64,000 nucleotides of DNA from Syngnathus acus. Taxonomy: Eukaryota; Chordata; Actinopteri; Syngnathiformes; Syngnathidae. The stretch lies in the NCBI RefSeq assembly GCF_901709675.1, contig NC_051100.1, positions 6,510,001 through 6,574,000 of the forward strand, in the 5' to 3' direction. Position numbers and translations under genes: made by a program. Shown here piece after piece: positions 61,166 through 64,000 of this stretch. The stretch's first letter is position 1. Every line of letters starts with the position of its first letter. The notes beneath the pieces are model-generated. The model was not told the origin of the DNA. It worked only from the letters and a program-made list of their open reading frames with translations, and made no database searches.

Positions 61166-64000
61166 CTGCACAGGTCAGAGATTTTGCTTTGTGTGGTCTG
61201 AATCGGATCAACAACCACATTGGGTACCAATAAATACTGGTAAATGTGTATTATTCATACAAATCCCCCCGCCCAAAAAAAAAGAAAAAGCCAAACCACA
61301 TTGAATGGTGCCAAGGAGCAAAACGAAACAGTGAAATTAAAATGGATGAAAGCATCCTTGACAGAGATGGAAGATTTCACGACATTCATTCCTTCAAGGC
61401 CACCCAGTACATTTATTTACGTCATGCGCTTATCGGCTGACATCTGTTTTTTTTTTTTCTTCAGAATACTTTCTCCACTTCAGAAACAATGAAAAGTTCA
61501 TATCCATGGTGATAAAGTGCTCTTGCAAGGCAAGCTGCAGAACCTGCGGCATCGACTTTGGGGATCTGACACACCTCATTTCCAAGTTACCCTCTGGTGC
61601 TTTACAGCCACAAAGCATATGCTAAATCCATCAAACAAGGGCAAATGTGTGTCAAGATTTGTTCTTTCTTCATTTGGTATTTAATGAAAACCAGAACCTC
61701 CAAAACGACATGAATCAAGGTTTTATGCATGCAAACAGTCGGTTCCATAATGATGGCGTTTTAAGAAACCGCCCGACCAGATACGGCTTTAGTGTTTTCT
61801 TCATGCGTAAGACGTAAACTATAAACCTGGAACTCAACAAGCATTTTAGCGAGTGCCAGGGCCACCATATCCGCAAAAACCAAATGGAAGGAGAGTAAAA
61901 GCCGGATAGACAGAGGAAATGAAAAATATCAGAGGCGACGGGGACTGAGAATGCAGGCTGGCTGGCTCTGTCGCTGTAAGATTGCAACCCTGCTTCCACG
62001 TCGGTTACGCATGTGGCTAGAAATGTCGGAAAAACACATATCTGGCTTATTTCCGCTCCTATCGCAATGGTGACTCCCAAAAGCTGAATTTATCGTGACA
62101 AGGGTGTGACAAGGGCCCACATGAGGGGAAAAAACAACAACACAGCAGTCAAAAGCTGTACTTAAAAATTATTTTGGAAAAACTGTCACATGAATTCTCA
62201 CAGGAGCGGCGGCACACTTCTGATGAACATTTATGATGTTTTGCTCCCTCGTGTTTGTGGAGTAAACTCAATACAAACACACATGGTGCAGGGAAATTGT
62301 TAGATAAATACAATAAAATAAAACTGTTGGTGGAGAAACAGAAATATCCTATAATTTAGCTCTGTAATTTTGAGGTGGGTTGGATCACATTCACTGTCAA
62401 TGGTCACAAGACAAATTTCCATATCGTGCTATGAAATTAGCTTAGTGATTGGCTGGCAATAATTCCAGTGAATGTCTCCATGATGCTCGTGAGGACAAAC
62501 TATAGAAAACGAAAAGAAATTCTACAGTTGTGTAACGTTGGTCATTGTCAGCAATTTATTTTAGCAATAACTACTACGACATGCTGGCATAGCATTAAAA
62601 AGTTACACTTTTTGTAATATTTTTTCTTACTTTTCCAGTCTAATGTTTTTCATGTTATTTTAGATTACGCTCGTTTACAGCGTCCTATTTTTAGGTCAAT
62701 TTACTTGCTAAGTTTGGTCCGGTGTGAGTTTTCTTACAGAGTGATTAGAAGTGGCAGATGCCATCATAGATTTATTTTATTAGAAATTAAACTCCATTTC
62801 AGGCACTGAAATAAACGTGCTGTCCTAGTTTTCCTCTTTCCACGAAACATGTCTGAGTCCATTTTTCTTAGCCAAGATTGTGTTAGTTGGGTAGTAATCA
62901 GCGCTGTCTGCGGCTGGTTAGATCCTACGAAACATGCCAGAATCATGTTGCTCCACGAGCGGGATTCCAAACATAATTTAGAAGTCTTAAGCCGATACGC
63001 CACTTCATACACAACTTTGTGTGTCTGTGTGTGTGTGTACACCACACACGCAGGGAATGTCGGATTGAGACAGACTGAACACAATACAATCTGTCAGCAC
63101 ATTCTTACATATGCTCGTCATAAATAAATCAGCCCGAGCTGTCTGGTAGCTGCGAGACTCTCGACTGAAAGTTTGGATGGAAATAATCCAAGCGCTTGCG
63201 TGAAAAGAAGTTATCAGCAATAAAAAGAAACGCATGCTACCTGAACTGAAAAAAAGCAAAAGACATTGAACTGAAGTCGCCACATGATATTCAAACTCAT
63301 GTGATGTCTACATTTAAAGGCATTTTTCCACTTTTTTTTTTTTTTTGACTCACCAGGCCAGACATCTTGATGTTACATTTCCAGTTCTAGGGTTATCATC
63401 ATATGTCTCCTCTTTACCACAAAAACCGTGTACGACATTGGAGGTGTATTTTTGGTCAAATTCCGAATTGTACCGCGTCACGGACGTCAGAGGTCCCACT
63501 GTGTATTATTTCACGCAGAAATTAAACATGTACTAATTAAATCTTTATATAACTTTACCCGAAAATCCTTCTCTCTGTACAAAGTGGGAGTTTGTTCTCT
63601 CGAAAGAGTCTAATTTAGGGCAGTTCAAGCAATGTAAAGGCCTATGGTTATGTGGCCTTCACGGCACATGTGAAATTACAGCTTGCAGCCAAACGTCATA
63701 TAGTGAACGTTATAGAGGAGGGAGTCATGCCGCGCACTTTGAAGTGCCCTCAACCTGAATGAAGTTCCACGGTACACTAAGACCTGAGAGGGAGACGGTG
63801 TGTGTGTGTGCAGGAAGCGTTTTTGTGTGTTATGTAAAGGGTCAAACGTGGCATTTGTCAGGCTTAAAACTACGGCCGCAGATCCACGGTGTACAAGTTA
63901 ACCACCTCCATGAATGGATGTGCTAACAGAAGCAGACGATCAAAATGACATCATCATCAGCAGGGGTTAGAAGGTAACAAGGAGGGCTGATGTAACAGAC
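61166..64000. other. loxl4: loxl4 intron to the window edge
   Basis: No SRCR-like exon was recognised in either half. There is a T run at 63332-63347 and a short TG tract near 63017-63038. A decayed TGATTGGCTGGCAATAATTC near 62450 may be a LINE-tail relic. Confidence 0.45.

Overview
This is a 64-kb piece of vertebrate genome, almost certainly from a ray-finned fish. The evidence is split genes with GT/AG introns, long CA/TG microsatellites, fish-type transposon tails, and three genes whose order matches human 10q24. No bacterial, viral or organellar features were seen.

Layout, left to right. (1) 1-5.3 kb: non-coding, ending in a CpG-rich start region. (2) 5.3-11.9 kb, + strand: a complete five-exon golga7b gene (159 aa), an accessory subunit of a DHHC palmitoyltransferase. 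(3) 11.9-20.8 kb: intergenic, with a very long TG microsatellite. (4) 20.8-35.9 kb, - strand: a complete 14-coding-exon crtac1 gene (633 aa), a secreted or surface beta-propeller/EGF protein, convergent with golga7b. A candidate non-coding first exon and promoter lie near 39.5 kb. Its third coding intron contains a very young LTR retrotransposon (30.0-32.5 kb). (5) 39.6-55.7 kb: a gene-poor, transposon-rich interval with hAT-type elements and a 1.8-kb head-to-head telomere-like array. (6) 55.7-61.2 kb, - strand: the last eight exons of loxl4, a copper amine oxidase that cross-links collagen and elastin. Its 5' part lies beyond the right edge.

The genes do not form a pathway. They are a conserved synteny block; crtac1 and loxl4 both encode extracellular-matrix-associated proteins.

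The most unusual content is mobile. First, an LTR element with apparently identical 362-bp LTRs, a CACAC target duplication and a single Gag ORF with no pol. Just inside its 5' LTR is a 10-nt sequence perfectly complementary to the predicted 5' end of its own RNA, which is the signature of Tf1/sushi-type self-priming. Second, a 3.7-kb hAT-like compound element bounded by an 8-bp target duplication (CTTGCCAC). It carries a tRNA-derived SINE, a tRNA-Glu-like sequence, a second hAT terminus and a large inverted repeat of TTAGGG/GAGCTA-type monomers. All exon boundaries were placed by hand from reading frame, splice signals and remembered family similarity; no alignment was run.
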